Assembly (NCBI RefSeq): GCF_963678635.1
Contig: NC_087071.1
Coordinates: 13,469,088-13,533,087, forward strand
DNA from: Symsagittifera roscoffensis
Lineage: Eukaryota; Xenacoelomorpha; Acoela; Convolutidae
Length of the DNA: 64,000 bases
Direction: 5' to 3'
Part shown: positions 46,820 through 56,045 of the stretch, piece by piece
How positions within the stretch are numbered: position 1 is the stretch's first letter
Layout: the number at the start of each line of letters is the position of its first letter
Made by a program: the position numbers and the translations under genes
Notes under the pieces: generated by a model
Seen by the model: only the letters and a program-made list of their open reading frames with translations
Databases searched by the model: none
What the model was told of the DNA's origin: nothing

Positions 46820-47720
46820 TTTTTAAAAGCTGTCAGTACGGATTTCGAAATAAAAAAGTACAATTGATGATATCTTAATACTCATTCAACAAATAGTGGA
46901 GAAATTAGAATATAGTGTTGGCTCCGGGTGGACGTTAACAGATCTTACAAAAGGGTTCGACACTTTTGATCACAATTTTTTTTCTGAAAATTTGCAAATT
47001 ATACGGTTTAGGACGTGAAGTTGTTAATCTTTCAAGGTCATGATAAACTTTTGAATCTTTTGAAAATGATAAACAGTACGTTAATTATAACAACTCATTA
47101 ATAGACACTTGTACAAGGTTGTACCTTAAGCCTCAGTCCTGAATCATTCGTTGTTTTTGATATAAATAAACGATTAGCGAAACACCAATAGGCATAATAG
47201 CATTGCATTGTTTGCTGATGATTGCGCATTGTTTACTACAACTGAAACAGGAAATCAGCAGCAGGTGGACTCTGATACAAACAATGTTGAAATTGGTTTT
47301 TTGAGAGAAACCTTAGCATAAACAAGGAGATAACTGTCACCTTGGATTTCAACAGGAAAAACAATCTCTAACAAAAGATACCATAAGTACTCAGGCCTAA
47401 CAATTGATAAAAAAATAAACTTCAAATCATAAATTGATAAACTTTTGAGACGGGCAGCCAAATCTTGCTCGATGACCTATCAGTACTAATAAAACTTTAA
47501 CACAGGATCATATTTCAAGGTACACAAAACTTATATTCAATCACAATATCAATAGAGCATAAATGGTCTATAGTACAGCTTATAAGAAAAACTTTGGAAA
47601 TTAGAGAGCCAGCAAAGACTAGTGCAGAGGAATTGTTTTAAATTTAAAAATGGTAAAGTCTGTGATATATTTGAGACAACCGTAAACTTTGTTTGGTCTG
47701 AGAGTCACTTGTCTATCAGC
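46820..47720 (+). pseudogene. LINE reverse transcriptase remnant, copy B
   Basis: Second copy of the same degenerate reverse transcriptase. The FADD box is at 47,211-47,222, 3,070 bp after that of copy A. The Q-Y-G-F-R block is at about 46,835, and motif A has lost its frame. Motif B shows a stop (VP-stop-ASVL). It has more frameshifts than copy A, so decay continued after the duplication. Confidence 0.7.
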
Positions 47721-48582
47721 TTTTCAAACTCATGGTTAAAATTATAAGAAAATTTTGTGAATACAAAAATCTCATGAATACATAAGAGAACTGAAGACAA
47801 CAGATACTATCTACACAGGCAATACAAGAAAAAAAATTCCGCCGATATAAGCTTAGTAAAACAGCAAAAAAAAAGAAAATCGAAATCAAAGTTTGTATTT
47901 CTTCTGAGAAATTCTTATAGTTGTAAAAAATTATTCTTCATGAAGCGTTAACAACTAAAAATTAATATTTGGACTCGTTTTTTATAAGAATGAGACCAAC
48001 TTATTTGTTACAACAAACAATTTTTTAATATGTTATGGCAATTTTACGTCTCTTTGTTGAAGCTTTTTTTGCTCATCCTTTTTGGTTGTTACACAATACC
48101 AAAACAAACAGATTTTTTTCTCTTTCCAGTTTTTTGTTATGTATGAAGACAAATTGAAGTACTTTTGCCTATGTAGACAATAAGAGTTTGCTCCTCGAGA
48201 TGCTACCCGACAGGCTGATGTCTCTTTGCCACTCTTCCGTGCAGAACTAATTTGTAAAAGTACAATTTTAAAGAGTCTATGGTTATAAGTTTTGAAGATA
48301 CATTTTGTATGAATTGTCATGAGTAGCTCTAAATTGTCGCAAAAATGTAATAAAAGCTCACTTAAATTGAAATTAAAAGCCATTTTTAATTTAGGCGAAA
48401 TAACCGCACCGAGGTTCCATGAAATTTAAGAATTTTCCGAAATGAAAGTGGTTTCTACCTACAAAGTTTTAGCGGAATCCGCGTACAAATAGCTCTAACG
48501 TAAATTTTGTCGGCGCATTGTTTTTGTTGTGCATTCCTCAACGAGCGAATACAAGTAGTTTTTCAAGATTCCGCATATGTAA

Positions 48583-48930
48583 GCGGATTCCGCAATTGTT
48601 GGTGGATTCCGCAAGTTCCTGCAGTTTCTGCTTACATTTTGCGGATTACGCTTACAATTTGCGGATTCAGCTTACAATTTGCGGATTCCAGTTACAGTTG
48701 CGGGTTCCGCGACAGCTTAAGTTTACTAAATCCATGTATTTTTATTTGTTCACGGATTCCACAAACTGGTTTCAGATTCCACATTTTGGAGCGATTTTGA
48801 GCAATACAGTGTCTTAGCTATTTGTCCTTAGAATCCAAAGCAGCAGAGAAGATGAAAAAAAATTATAAATTAGCAATGATGCGGATTCCGCAACAAATCT
48901 GGTTTTTGCCTGTTGCGGAATCCACTTACA
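48583..48930. repeat. GCGGATTCCGC minisatellite (20-bp units)
   Basis: The near-palindrome GCGGATTCCGC stands at 48,583. From about 48,621 to 48,710 it continues as 20-bp units starting at 48,621, 48,641, 48,661 and 48,681 (GCGGATTACGCTTACAATTT type). Isolated copies follow at about 48,882 and 48,915, and a related GGAATCCGCGTACAAA lies at the ends of both duplicated units (about 45,300 and 48,475). The arrangement suggests a small minisatellite seeded at the LINE-unit boundary. Frames open across it are not protein-like. Confidence 0.7.
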
Positions 48931-48959
48931 ATTCACAAAACGCACAGTTTGGCCTCAAA

Positions 48960-49507
48960 ATGTTTGGATTTCCGAGATAAAAAAGTCCAATATAATACAT
49001 AAAAGATGCAAAATGTAGACCACAATATCGATTATATTTTCTTTATATTCGTTTATATTACTCAAAAAAAAGTTGTATAATTAATCCATCGATGAATTCA
49101 TTCTTTTAGGCCTTGATATTGATTACTTTTGTCAAGATAAACCATTATAAATCATTTTATCAAGGAAAAATCATTTAAATTCATTAAAAAATAGAACATA
49201 CTTTTTAGAACTAGGCTTTTTTCTAGTTCCCCCCTTTTAGAATACCGAGTTTTATGTTTGTTTTACGTGTTATTACGGCTAAATGTGTGATCTTAAACTG
49301 TAAAGAATGAAGAACAAGGTTAATTAAGCTTTTCAAAATTTCAAATTAGACTGGAAAAGAGCCTACTAGAACTAAATTTGGTTGAGCAAAACAGTTAAAA
49401 AATCAAACCGATACCTCCCATGTCCGTTATTTGATTTCACCAAACCCAATTAACCAGTAAATACAAATCAATTCCCAGTTCAAAAAGCATATAATGACAC
49501 AATAAAT
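48960..49507. other. AT-rich DNA with scattered ATCGAT motifs
   Basis: Contains several AATCGAT and CCATTATAAATCA motifs (for example near 49,026, 49,088 and 49,143) like those in the 39.6-41.7 kb element, so it may be a decayed relative of that family. No ends and no gene were identified. Confidence 0.4.
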
Positions 49508-49529
49508 TGGACCAGATTATAACTACACG

Positions 49530-49612
49530 TAAGCACAGTTGGCCGAGCGTCCTAATCTAAATGTACTAAATACAGACTTGCCAGTTGGCTCGGGTTCAAA
49601 TTCCCACATACC
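49530..49612 (+). other. tRNA-like segment in 5' LTR
   Basis: TTGGCCGAGCG (49,539-49,549) matches the D-arm/A-box of leucine- and serine-type tRNAs. GGGTTCAAATTCCC (49,592-49,605) matches the T-arm/B-box. The spacing of about 50 nt suits a tRNA with a long variable arm. No good acceptor stem is present, so it is not a functional tRNA gene. It could be a captured SINE or tRNA head, or an internal pol III-type promoter. Confidence 0.5.
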
Positions 49613-49691
49613 CAGACCTAAATACGTGTCAGCCCGAGGGGCTTAGCTCGACTTAACCTTTTGCACCGTTTTTTTTTCGCTCTAATTCGGT

Positions 49692-49711
49692 TCAGCCTTG
49701 ATTAAGGCTGA
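49692..49711. other. LTR hairpin (5' copy)
   Basis: TCAGCCTT-GATT-AAGGCTGA is a perfect 8-bp inverted repeat with a 4-nt loop. It is unchanged in the 3' LTR (56,026-56,045) although the surroundings have diverged. Confidence 0.75.
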
Positions 49712-49884
49712 TCGTCAAAAAGATCAATTGGTCCCAAGTACAATAGCGGTTGTTGCGACTAGCTTGCGCCGAAAAACAACACAAGCGGAGCTGAATTTGG
49801 CTGAATATATGAACAGGATTTATTTTGAGGTTCGGAATTATCTGCCGATTATTGACAAGAGTGGTTTATATTGCTGAAAAAACG

Positions 49885-49890
49885 AATAAA
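49885..49890 (+). promoter_or_regulatory. Poly(A) signal AATAAA in 5' LTR
   Basis: Canonical AATAAA close to the right part of the LTR, where the R/U5 polyadenylation signal of a retroelement is expected. The matching place in the 3' LTR has lost it. Confidence 0.4.
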
Positions 49891-50088
49891 ACTTTATTGT
49901 CTAACCGATGTTTTCCTAGTTACAAGGGACTCGAGAAATCTTGTCAAAAGAGATAAGAGGAGGAGAAGTTCCCCATATGGAAGTCTTATTACTAGCGAAG
50001 CCATCTCTTGACAAAAAAGGCGGATTCTACGCTATTCTACCGCACAACTTTTCTCCCGCCAGGGCGGAATCGGCTAACAACCTAAATT

Positions 50089-50099
50089 TGGTATCAGAG
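50089..50099 (+). other. Candidate primer-binding site
   Basis: TGGTATCAGAG is complementary, with at most one mismatch, to the 3' end of initiator methionine tRNA as I know it from plants and animals. Retroelement reverse transcription starts from a tRNA paired directly after the 5' LTR. Here it lies about 150 bp beyond the LTR homology, so either the 3' LTR lost its end or the match is fortuitous. Confidence 0.4.
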
Positions 50100-50820
50100 G
50101 GAGTCGAAGACTCCTCTACAAATTATCCTGTGGCCAGAGTTTCGATCTAGTCTCTTGTTACCAAATAAAGGCCCCCTAAGCTCAATGGGAATACAGCAGT
50201 TATTAGTAGTAGTAATCTCAATACTACAAAGGAAACGAGAGAAATCGTACAAGAGTTCCCCCTACTGGATAGTGAGAGACTTCGGGCAACAACAGCGTAT
50301 TTCCTCAGTGATTAGTGAACATGACTTGAAAGGCGACAGATGTCTGGTCGGCAACAGCTATTCTGTGCTCCTATAACAGTTTTTTTGCAGCTCAGATAGA
50401 CTGTCGCTGACCAAAGGTCTCTTCCGTGCTTTCCCAATCTTCAATCAACTGTTAGACCGTTTGAAAATTTAAACTTTGAAATATAAGCTATGATGCTATA
50501 AAATTAGGTACGATGTTTTGTCTGTTAGTTTTGTTTTGACGACAGCTAGCATTCAGTAATTTTTATTGATGCTCTCAGAAAAATTAGACAGTTCTGTTGA
50601 ACTGAAAATTAATACAATCGGCTCACAGATAAACAAGTAGACACTTTTTCTCGACACCAAAGCTTTTGAATAAAGTCTGTACGCGTTAATTTTCCGTGAA
50701 TTTGGGGCATAGACAGGAGGTACAGTACCAGTTTTTGGATTGGTTTATGACTCGAACCCGCTGATCACAATTTACCGGAAAACAATTCGAGATTTAAGCG
50801 CAATTTTTTGTTTTAAAAAA
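50100..50820 (+). other. 5' leader of the BEL/Pao element
   Basis: Between the candidate primer-binding site and the first gag similarity. Short open stretches occur but none has recognisable protein features. This is the usual place of the untranslated leader and the start of gag. Confidence 0.4.
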
Positions 50821-51255
50821 ACAGAGGAGCTTGAGAGGCAAGCAAAAGTTTGATTGGAACTGAAAGAGCAGCAAAAACAAGATGAAACAAAATTTTTACA
50901 GCAACAAAGCTCTTTGGAGTGTGAAGAGTTGAATAAAGAACACAGGAAAAAAATGGTAGAAATTGAGTTGAAAGGGTTCGAGTTGGAAGATGAGTTGTCG
51001 GAAATCAGCAAATGTGCAGAGGTAAGTGGTTTGACACAAATTTCTCCACAACTAACAAAAGGCGACAAGGATCGTACGCGTCACTGGGTCGAATCTTTCG
51101 ATCACAATCAGCCTGACGCTGTTGTAGTTCCCAATCAAGAACAGCACGTTTTTTCGATTGCTCCTGAACAAACTTCTTCTGTATTAGCAAGTTCCATGGT
51201 TTCATCAAGTTTTGCAGGAGTGAATAATGGCCACGCAGCTTCAAGTGATCCATGA
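50821..51255 (+). pseudogene. BEL/Pao gag N-terminal coiled coil
   Basis: Frame encoding ELKEQQKQDETKFLQQQ and EELNKEHRKKMVEIEL, highly charged heptad-like sequence over about 60 residues, then a polar Ser/Gln-rich tail ending at a stop at 51,253-51,255. BEL/Pao gag proteins commonly have such a charged coiled coil before the DUF1759 domain. One stop (at about 50,853) precedes the open part. The coiled coil would mediate particle assembly in an active element. Confidence 0.65.
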
Positions 51256-51870
51256 TTGTTTTTAGTAACCACTTTCGAGGACAACGACGTAAATTGTCGA
51301 ATTTGGTTCAATCGCAGCTTTCCTTGCTTTCCGTTAACAATCCAGTAAGCTTACAGCAGGTCATTTAACCAGTTTCTAGTAATTTATCTCCGCAAAATTT
51401 TTGTCTACTTACCAGTTTTAGGTAATCGAAAACCAGGCTCAGTAGTCTCAGTAACTTCTGAAAACTTTTTTGCTTGACACATTTTGCAAACGATCCTTCT
51501 GGTGTAGCACCGTTCGTTCCTGTATCAACAGCAATTAGACAGGATTTCTTAAGTCAACAAACTACGAGATCAGTGGTAGCTGGCTACCAAGGACGTGTAA
51601 GTCCCTACCAACATCATATAAATGTTCCGTTAGTAGTTATAACTTTTCAAGTCAGCACTATAACCCTGATAGTAATTTGTGGAGTCCAACTGGTAGGGCC
51701 CCCTTAATGTCAGCTCTGCAACACTACTTTCCTTCAACAGCTTTTTTTCCGCAGTAACTCCGATTGTTCCTACGAAAAATTTCGTTCCCTATAAAAATGG
51801 AGGGACTGTTTTCTTTGCGCAGCCTGAAAATTTTCGCAGGCTAATCAACCGTTCTTTCCTGATTATCACG
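51256..51870 (+). pseudogene. BEL/Pao gag linker, degenerate
   Basis: Low-complexity Ser/Thr/Pro/Val-rich coding remnant spread over all three frames with many stops, joining the coiled coil to the DUF1759 domain. No domain is recognisable. Its place and composition fit the variable linker of gag. Confidence 0.4.
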
Positions 51871-51929
51871 GTAGTTCTTCAATTTATGTAGCGTCAACTC
51901 CTGGTAATTCACATGGTGCAGACGTCGAG

Positions 51930-52440
51930 CGTCCGTGTTCGGCAAGAAAGTTGGTCGATATACTCATGCATAGCCGAAAAGATTATCTTCCTGAGTGGAA
52001 GCTGACACCATTTGGTGGCAACCCACTTAATTGGCGTGAGTGGTTTGGGCAGTTCTTATCGAGGGTCGATTCAGCCAAACTCAGTGACGATGAAAAGTTC
52101 ACCTATCTGAAAACGCTCGTAGTGGGAAAACAAAATCCGCAATCGCTGAGTATAGCTATATTGGAGTACTATGCAAGGACGCATTAGTAACCCTTCAAAG
52201 AACGTATTGGCAGCCGCATGCCGTAGCAGGAGCTCATTTGGATAAACTGAGTAATTTTTTGCCTCTTATAATGCATAACTTGGAAAGTGTAATTGGCTTT
52301 TCCTCTACACTTTCTGGACTTGTTGCCGTATTCAAGTCTCTAACTTTTAATGACGTATCGGAAAGTGTTAACTTACTGAACCAAGCTGTGAGTGAGCTTC
52401 CCCCAATTTTAAGGAGGCAAGGTCAATGCAAACCGTAAAA
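51930..52440 (+). pseudogene. BEL/Pao gag DUF1759 capsid-like domain
   Basis: Encodes KLTPFGGNPLNWREWFGQF (from about 51,999) and DDEKFTYLKTLVVG, the hallmark L-x-x-F-x-G-x-x-x-x-W-x-x-F ... K-x-x-Y-L-x-x-L block of DUF1759. After a frameshift near 52,150 it continues with AHLDKLSNFLPLIMHN and VSELPPILR, again typical positions. Two frame changes and a stop at 52,436-52,438 break it. In active elements this region builds the capsid. Confidence 0.85.
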
Positions 52441-52860
52441 CGACAATGGCATCAACCAAATCTGCTAGTTTTCAGCGAATTGCCCAAACAAAAAGCGGAG
52501 GGTCTTGAGAAGCTACAGTCACCTAATTCTAAGGGTATGTCTGAAGAACCAGAGAAGCAAGAAAAAGTCACGAAAAAGTTTGCTAGTAACGCAAAGGTAA
52601 GTGATAAGACTAAAGTAAAACCAAAGTTTCCTCCATGTTCTGTATGTCAACAAATTCTTTGGAACTGCGTCGTATTAAAAAAAACGCTAATCAACGAGCG
52701 AAGTTTGTAGCCGAACTAAAATTGCCGTTCGTGCTTACAGAGCAATCACATTTTTCGTAATTGTAGCAAGGCCAATAAACACCCCAAACCAATATGTGAA
52801 AGTACGCAAAACGTGCTCTTGAATGAAGCTGAAAACTGTTTCCTTCACCTGATAAAAAAA
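52426..52860 (+). pseudogene. BEL/Pao gag C-terminal part with zinc knuckles
   Basis: A Lys/Glu-rich stretch (MQTVKRQWHQPNLLVFSEL) leads to FPPCSVCQQILWNCVV, a Cys-x2-Cys ... Cys cluster. After frameshifts it continues with SCLQSNHIFRNCSK and HPKPICESTQNVLL (52,728-52,820). The C-x2-C-x4-H-x4-C knuckle and the downstream C-x-x-x-x-N-V-L-L block are standard for BEL/Pao nucleocapsids, where they bind RNA. The first Cys of the second knuckle is replaced (R-S-C). Confidence 0.75.
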
Positions 52861-52899
52861 ATTCCCCATCGTCAGGTAACGCAAATAATAAACATGTAT

Positions 52900-53600
52900 C
52901 CACTAACGCTGTCGTCCGCTTTATTCATAGCCAGGAGTCAACTGAATGTCTCCTGCCAGTTGCATCGCTCGCCGTTTCTTCGAATGCGAAGAATACTGAT
53001 GCCCTAACTTTTTTGCGAGAGTGCTTTCACGCTTTTATAGGTATCCGCCGATCTCGTAAAAACATTTGGTCGACACTCCTGTTAAACTCACCATGAATGG
53101 TTAAATGGTTTCAACTCCACGAGCTTGATGAAAACTCATCAAGTAAAGTTTCAAATTTTTCCACCGAAACTACAATTAGTGAAATTTCGCTTTCTTTCCG
53201 ATCTTTTGTTAAGGCTCATAGCCGCATTGAATTGGATAGCATAAAAAAGGCTGAATTACTAGAAAATTACCCGCAGTTGACTCCGATAAAACCGATAAAT
53301 TATGAGTATGAGGAATTTGAAGAAATAATTGTTGGACAAGATTTCTACCGAGCAATAACACCCGTTCAGTAGCTTCTAGGGGAGGAGTCTATTTCCCTGT
53401 GCGCCGAACGGCCTCCGATAGGTTGGGTTCTAAGTGGTCCGTTACCGCCATCCTTTATTTCGAACTCGTCTTGCATTAATCGTGTTGTCGAAGACACGCC
53501 TCTAGTTGACGAAACTAAAACTTGGTATCAGTTGGAGTCGTATGGAGCCTTCAGGCAAGTAAATGACCGTTCCACCGCCGAAAAACATTTTGAAAAATAA
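52900..53600 (+). pseudogene. BEL/Pao protease region (DUF1758-type)
   Basis: The protease start near 52,920 is too decayed to show its D-S/T-G triad. The later part is clear: an open frame from 53,097 with IELDSIKKAELLENYPQL and IIVGQDFYRAITPVQ, matching the L-I-G-x-D-x-x block that closes the aspartic protease domain. One in-frame TAG stop follows TPVQ at about 53,370. The same frame then continues with LLGEESISLC and PPIGWVLSGPL, the usual G-W-V-L-x-G block, and runs to a stop at about 53,600. The protease would cut the gag-pol polyprotein. Confidence 0.75.
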
Positions 53601-53609
53601 CATCTTTCA

Positions 53610-54720
53610 CGATGGTGAGAGATATTTTGTACCAATGCTTCGGAACGATAACAAAAGTAGTTTACCGAATGACTATTGTTCCTCCTGAGCTAAATTAAAG
53701 TATTTAGAAAGAAGGCTAGATGAGGATCCTTCGCTCCGTGAGAAATAAGCCGAAACAACTAGAGTTATACATAAAAATGATATGTCATAACCGTTAAGGC
53801 ACACAATCTCAAATCACAAGCTGATCGTGAGTGGTATCTTCCACATCATCCGGTGTTGAGCCCGAACAAACCGCATAAGGAGAGCCCGGTTCTCAATGGT
53901 GCGCCGAAGTGTCATGGCGCTTCCTTGAACAAGTGTCTGTTGGTTGGCCCGGATCTCCTTCAGGACAATTTTTTTGTACTTTTGTATACGCCGTTTTAGC
54001 CGACATTGAAGGGATTTTTTCTCAGGTTGGAGTCCGTGAAGAATATCAACGTTCTTTCGTTTTTTTGTGGCGGAGGACTCCACATTGAATGTGGTAGCTC
54101 ACCAGTACACGGGTCACATTTTCGGTGCTCGTGACAGGCCTACTTGTGCGATTTTTGCATTGCAGAAGACTGCATCGGATCATCAAGCTGAGAACCCCGA
54201 AGCTGCTTCAGCTGTTGTCCAGAAGTTTTATTTGGATGGCTATCTGGATTCTTTTCAAAACAGGAATGACGACTTGGAAAAGATAGGATTTAGTTTCGTT
54301 GCTTAAACTAGTTGGGTTTCATGTGACAAAAACTGTCAGCAACGTGCCGATGTAACAACCGCTCTTGATCCGGACAACCGTGAGTCCAATTCCTCTGTTA
54401 AAGATATTTGTAGGAGTCCAGACCAGTCGTCGCATAAACTCGGACTTAAGTGGGATCACGTAAAACATACATTAGTCGTTAGTAGAGGGGTTGATCGTCA
54501 CCTAGACAAAGCACTCACCCAGCGTACCGTGTTGAGTTTTGTTTCCTCTGTTTTGGATCCAATTGTATTAGTAGCTTGTATACCGTGAAGACTCGCCTTC
54601 TATTAAAATCAGTGGTCAAAAATGGGACAATGATCTCCCAGAGGAAATCAAAAATCAGTTCCTTGAGTGGCACTCAGGTCTTCATTTGTTATGTTCTCTG
54701 ACAATAGCTCGTAGCTACTT
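53610..54720 (+). pseudogene. BEL/Pao reverse transcriptase
   Basis: Starts with a linker containing LKYLERRLDEDPSLREK (about 53,695), then REWYLPHHPVLSPNKP (about 53,827), the P-H-H-P-V block specific to BEL/Pao. GASLNKCLLVGPDLLQ follows. After a frameshift near 54,060 come QYTGHIFGARDRPTCAIFAL and the catalytic box FYLDGYLDSF (about 54,225). The family has Y-M-D-D there; the second aspartate is changed to glycine, so polymerisation would be lost. Downstream are LSGIT-like and VLSFVSSVLDPIVLV (about 54,530) segments of the thumb and connection. At least five frame breaks. It copies the RNA genome into DNA in living relatives. Confidence 0.88.
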
Positions 54721-54739
54721 CACTGAATCTTTCGACTGA

Positions 54740-55160
54740 AAAGAACTTCACATGTTAGTTGGTTGTTCGCAGGATTTTTTCTGCGCAGTCTCTTTCCTTT
54801 GTGCGCGAATAACTAATTCGCCACAGAGCGATTTAGCCTTTCTGTTTGACAAAGTCCCCGTTGCTCCTGTAAATGCGCTATCTTTTCCAAAGTTAGACCT
54901 TGCAACTTGTTTGAAAGAAGAAATTTTGAAAGGACTTACTTTCAAAGTTATGGATATTTTCATGTGGACAGTAAGTACCACTATTCTTCAGTGGCCTAAC
55001 TCCTGTAATAAACTACCCATTTTTAGTGGTAATCGCACCGGCGAGACTCAGGAGTCTACCACCACTGATCAGTGGCATCACATACTTAGCGTTGAGCTGT
55101 ACCAGTACACGAGGGATTTCTTCGGAAGCCCTCAAGGAAAGCAGTTGAGTTAATGGCTCT
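54740..55160 (+). pseudogene. BEL/Pao RNase H
   Basis: Open frame to 55,153 with CSQDFFCAVSFLCARI (normally D-A-S-x-x-x-x-G/C-A-V), LDLATCLKEEIL (the E-L-x-A-C block; the glutamate is D) and DIFMWTVSTTILQWPNS (normally W-T-D-S-x-x-V-L-x-W). The third catalytic aspartate is replaced by V. TTDQWHHILS then marks the P-A-D region entry before a frameshift. Two of the catalytic acidic positions are changed, so the enzyme would be inactive. The domain normally removes the RNA strand during reverse transcription. Confidence 0.82.
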
Positions 55161-55850
55161 AGAAATGAGGACGACTGATTGACCATTCAAGCCCGATACA
55201 GGGTTTTCGATAAAATAAGACTCGAAGAACTTTTATGTGATATCGACATTTGTCTGGAAAACTCGTCAAACTTCTTCGTCGATGTTTCGACAGACAAACT
55301 CTTCCGTTCGGAAGGGGGGAGAGATTCAGTTCAATCGTAAAATACAAACGCACACTGCCTTGTTGAGAAGTCACTTAAGGCTAGACCAATAACAGCCGTT
55401 AATTCCAATTTGCTTAATCTAGAGGCGTTGATCTCGAAACATTTTATAACCACTTATTTACAATTTATATTACGCAGCGAGTTTTCTGTCGCTATTTTTC
55501 GACGAAAACCTCGACCATAAGAAGTGGTTCGCTAGAGCACAATCATATGCTATTGCAATATGGACACGTTGGATGCTGGAATACGTTCCTTCCCTCAATA
55601 GTGCACAACCAATCAGACGTTAAATTGAAAGGCGGTGACTTGGTTTGGTTCATAGAGCCTGACAGTCCACGTTGACTTTATCCACTCGCACGTTAGACTG
55701 CACTACGGCAAGGACGGAAGCGCGAGATCCGCCGACGAAAAGACCGTCACGAGCAAACTGATCCGCCTGACCGTAAAGCTCGCTCCCGTTCTTCCTTGTT
55801 TGGTGGCGGAGGATGTTGCACGGCAAAAGCAACGAGAGTATAAATGGACC
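55160..55850 (+). pseudogene. BEL/Pao integrase, core deleted
   Basis: Only 330 bp separate the RNase H end from a clear integrase C-terminus (DHKKWFARAQSYAIAIWTRW at about 55,515, EYVPSLNS, then LHYGKDGSARSA-like and KLAPVLPC segments to 55,835, alternating frames). The zinc-binding and D,D-35-E catalytic domains, about 250 residues, are therefore mostly missing. The first 300 bp hold a degenerate piece I cannot align securely. The C-terminus abuts the 3' LTR, as is usual. Confidence 0.75.
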
Positions 55851-55866
55851 AAAATCTAACTACACA

Positions 55867-55948
55867 TAAGCACAGTTCGTCGAACGGCCTATTCTAAATG
55901 TACTATAAACAGGATTCAAGTTGACGCGGGTTCGAATCCCCCATGCAG
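55867..55948 (+). other. tRNA-like segment in 3' LTR
   Basis: GCGGGTTCGAATCCCCC (55,926-55,942) is a better T-arm/B-box than in the 5' LTR and keeps the canonical GGTTCGAATCC. The A-box is more decayed here (TTCGTCGAACGG). Each LTR preserves a different half better, so the ancestral LTR probably had a full tRNA-like segment. Confidence 0.5.
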
Positions 55949-56025
55949 AGACCATATTGCATGTAAGCCCGAGGGTCTATAGCCCCACTTCACATTTTTC
56001 GCCGTTTTTTTTGCTTTTATTCGTT

Positions 56026-56045
56026 TCAGCCTTGATTAAGGCTGA
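56026..56045. other. LTR hairpin (3' copy)
   Basis: Same perfect inverted repeat as at 49,692, TCAGCCTT-GATT-AAGGCTGA. Confidence 0.75.

Larger units (their letters stand above)
45361..48530 (+). repeat. Tandem duplication unit, copy B
   Basis: Direct, adjacent repeat of copy A with long identical runs, for example the stretch starting GTAGACGTATTTTGTTCATA (42,712 in A and 46,028 in B). It has deletions relative to A near its start and in the middle, and an extra stretch of about 200 bp near 47,820-48,030. Its LINE frame is more broken than that of copy A. Confidence 0.8.
49508..49935 (+). repeat. 5' LTR (region homologous to 3' LTR)
   Basis: Pairs with 55,845-56,260: shared TGGACCA start, CTACACGTAAGCACAG, a tRNA-like segment, TCAGCCTTGATTAAGGCTGA, ACACAAGCGGAGCTGAAT, and TTGTCTAACCGATG near the end. 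An AATAAA lies at 49,885-49,890. The two LTRs differ at many positions, roughly one in five by eye, so the insertion is old. Homology stops at about 49,935 although a possible primer-binding site lies 150 bp further, so the LTR could be longer than the matched part. Confidence 0.8.

Noticed and set aside
48507-48817. Two overlapping plus-strand frames of 97 and 99 codons
   Set aside because: Both run across the GCGGATTCCGC minisatellite in different frames, and neither looks like a protein.
49530-49612. Functional tRNA gene
   Set aside because: A and B boxes are visible, but the acceptor and anticodon stems do not pair and it lies inside an LTR.
53814-54083. 89-codon minus-strand frame
   Set aside because: It is antisense to the clearly recognisable reverse-transcriptase sequence on the plus strand.
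55650-55832. 60-codon minus-strand frame
   Set aside because: Antisense to the integrase C-terminus of the BEL/Pao element.
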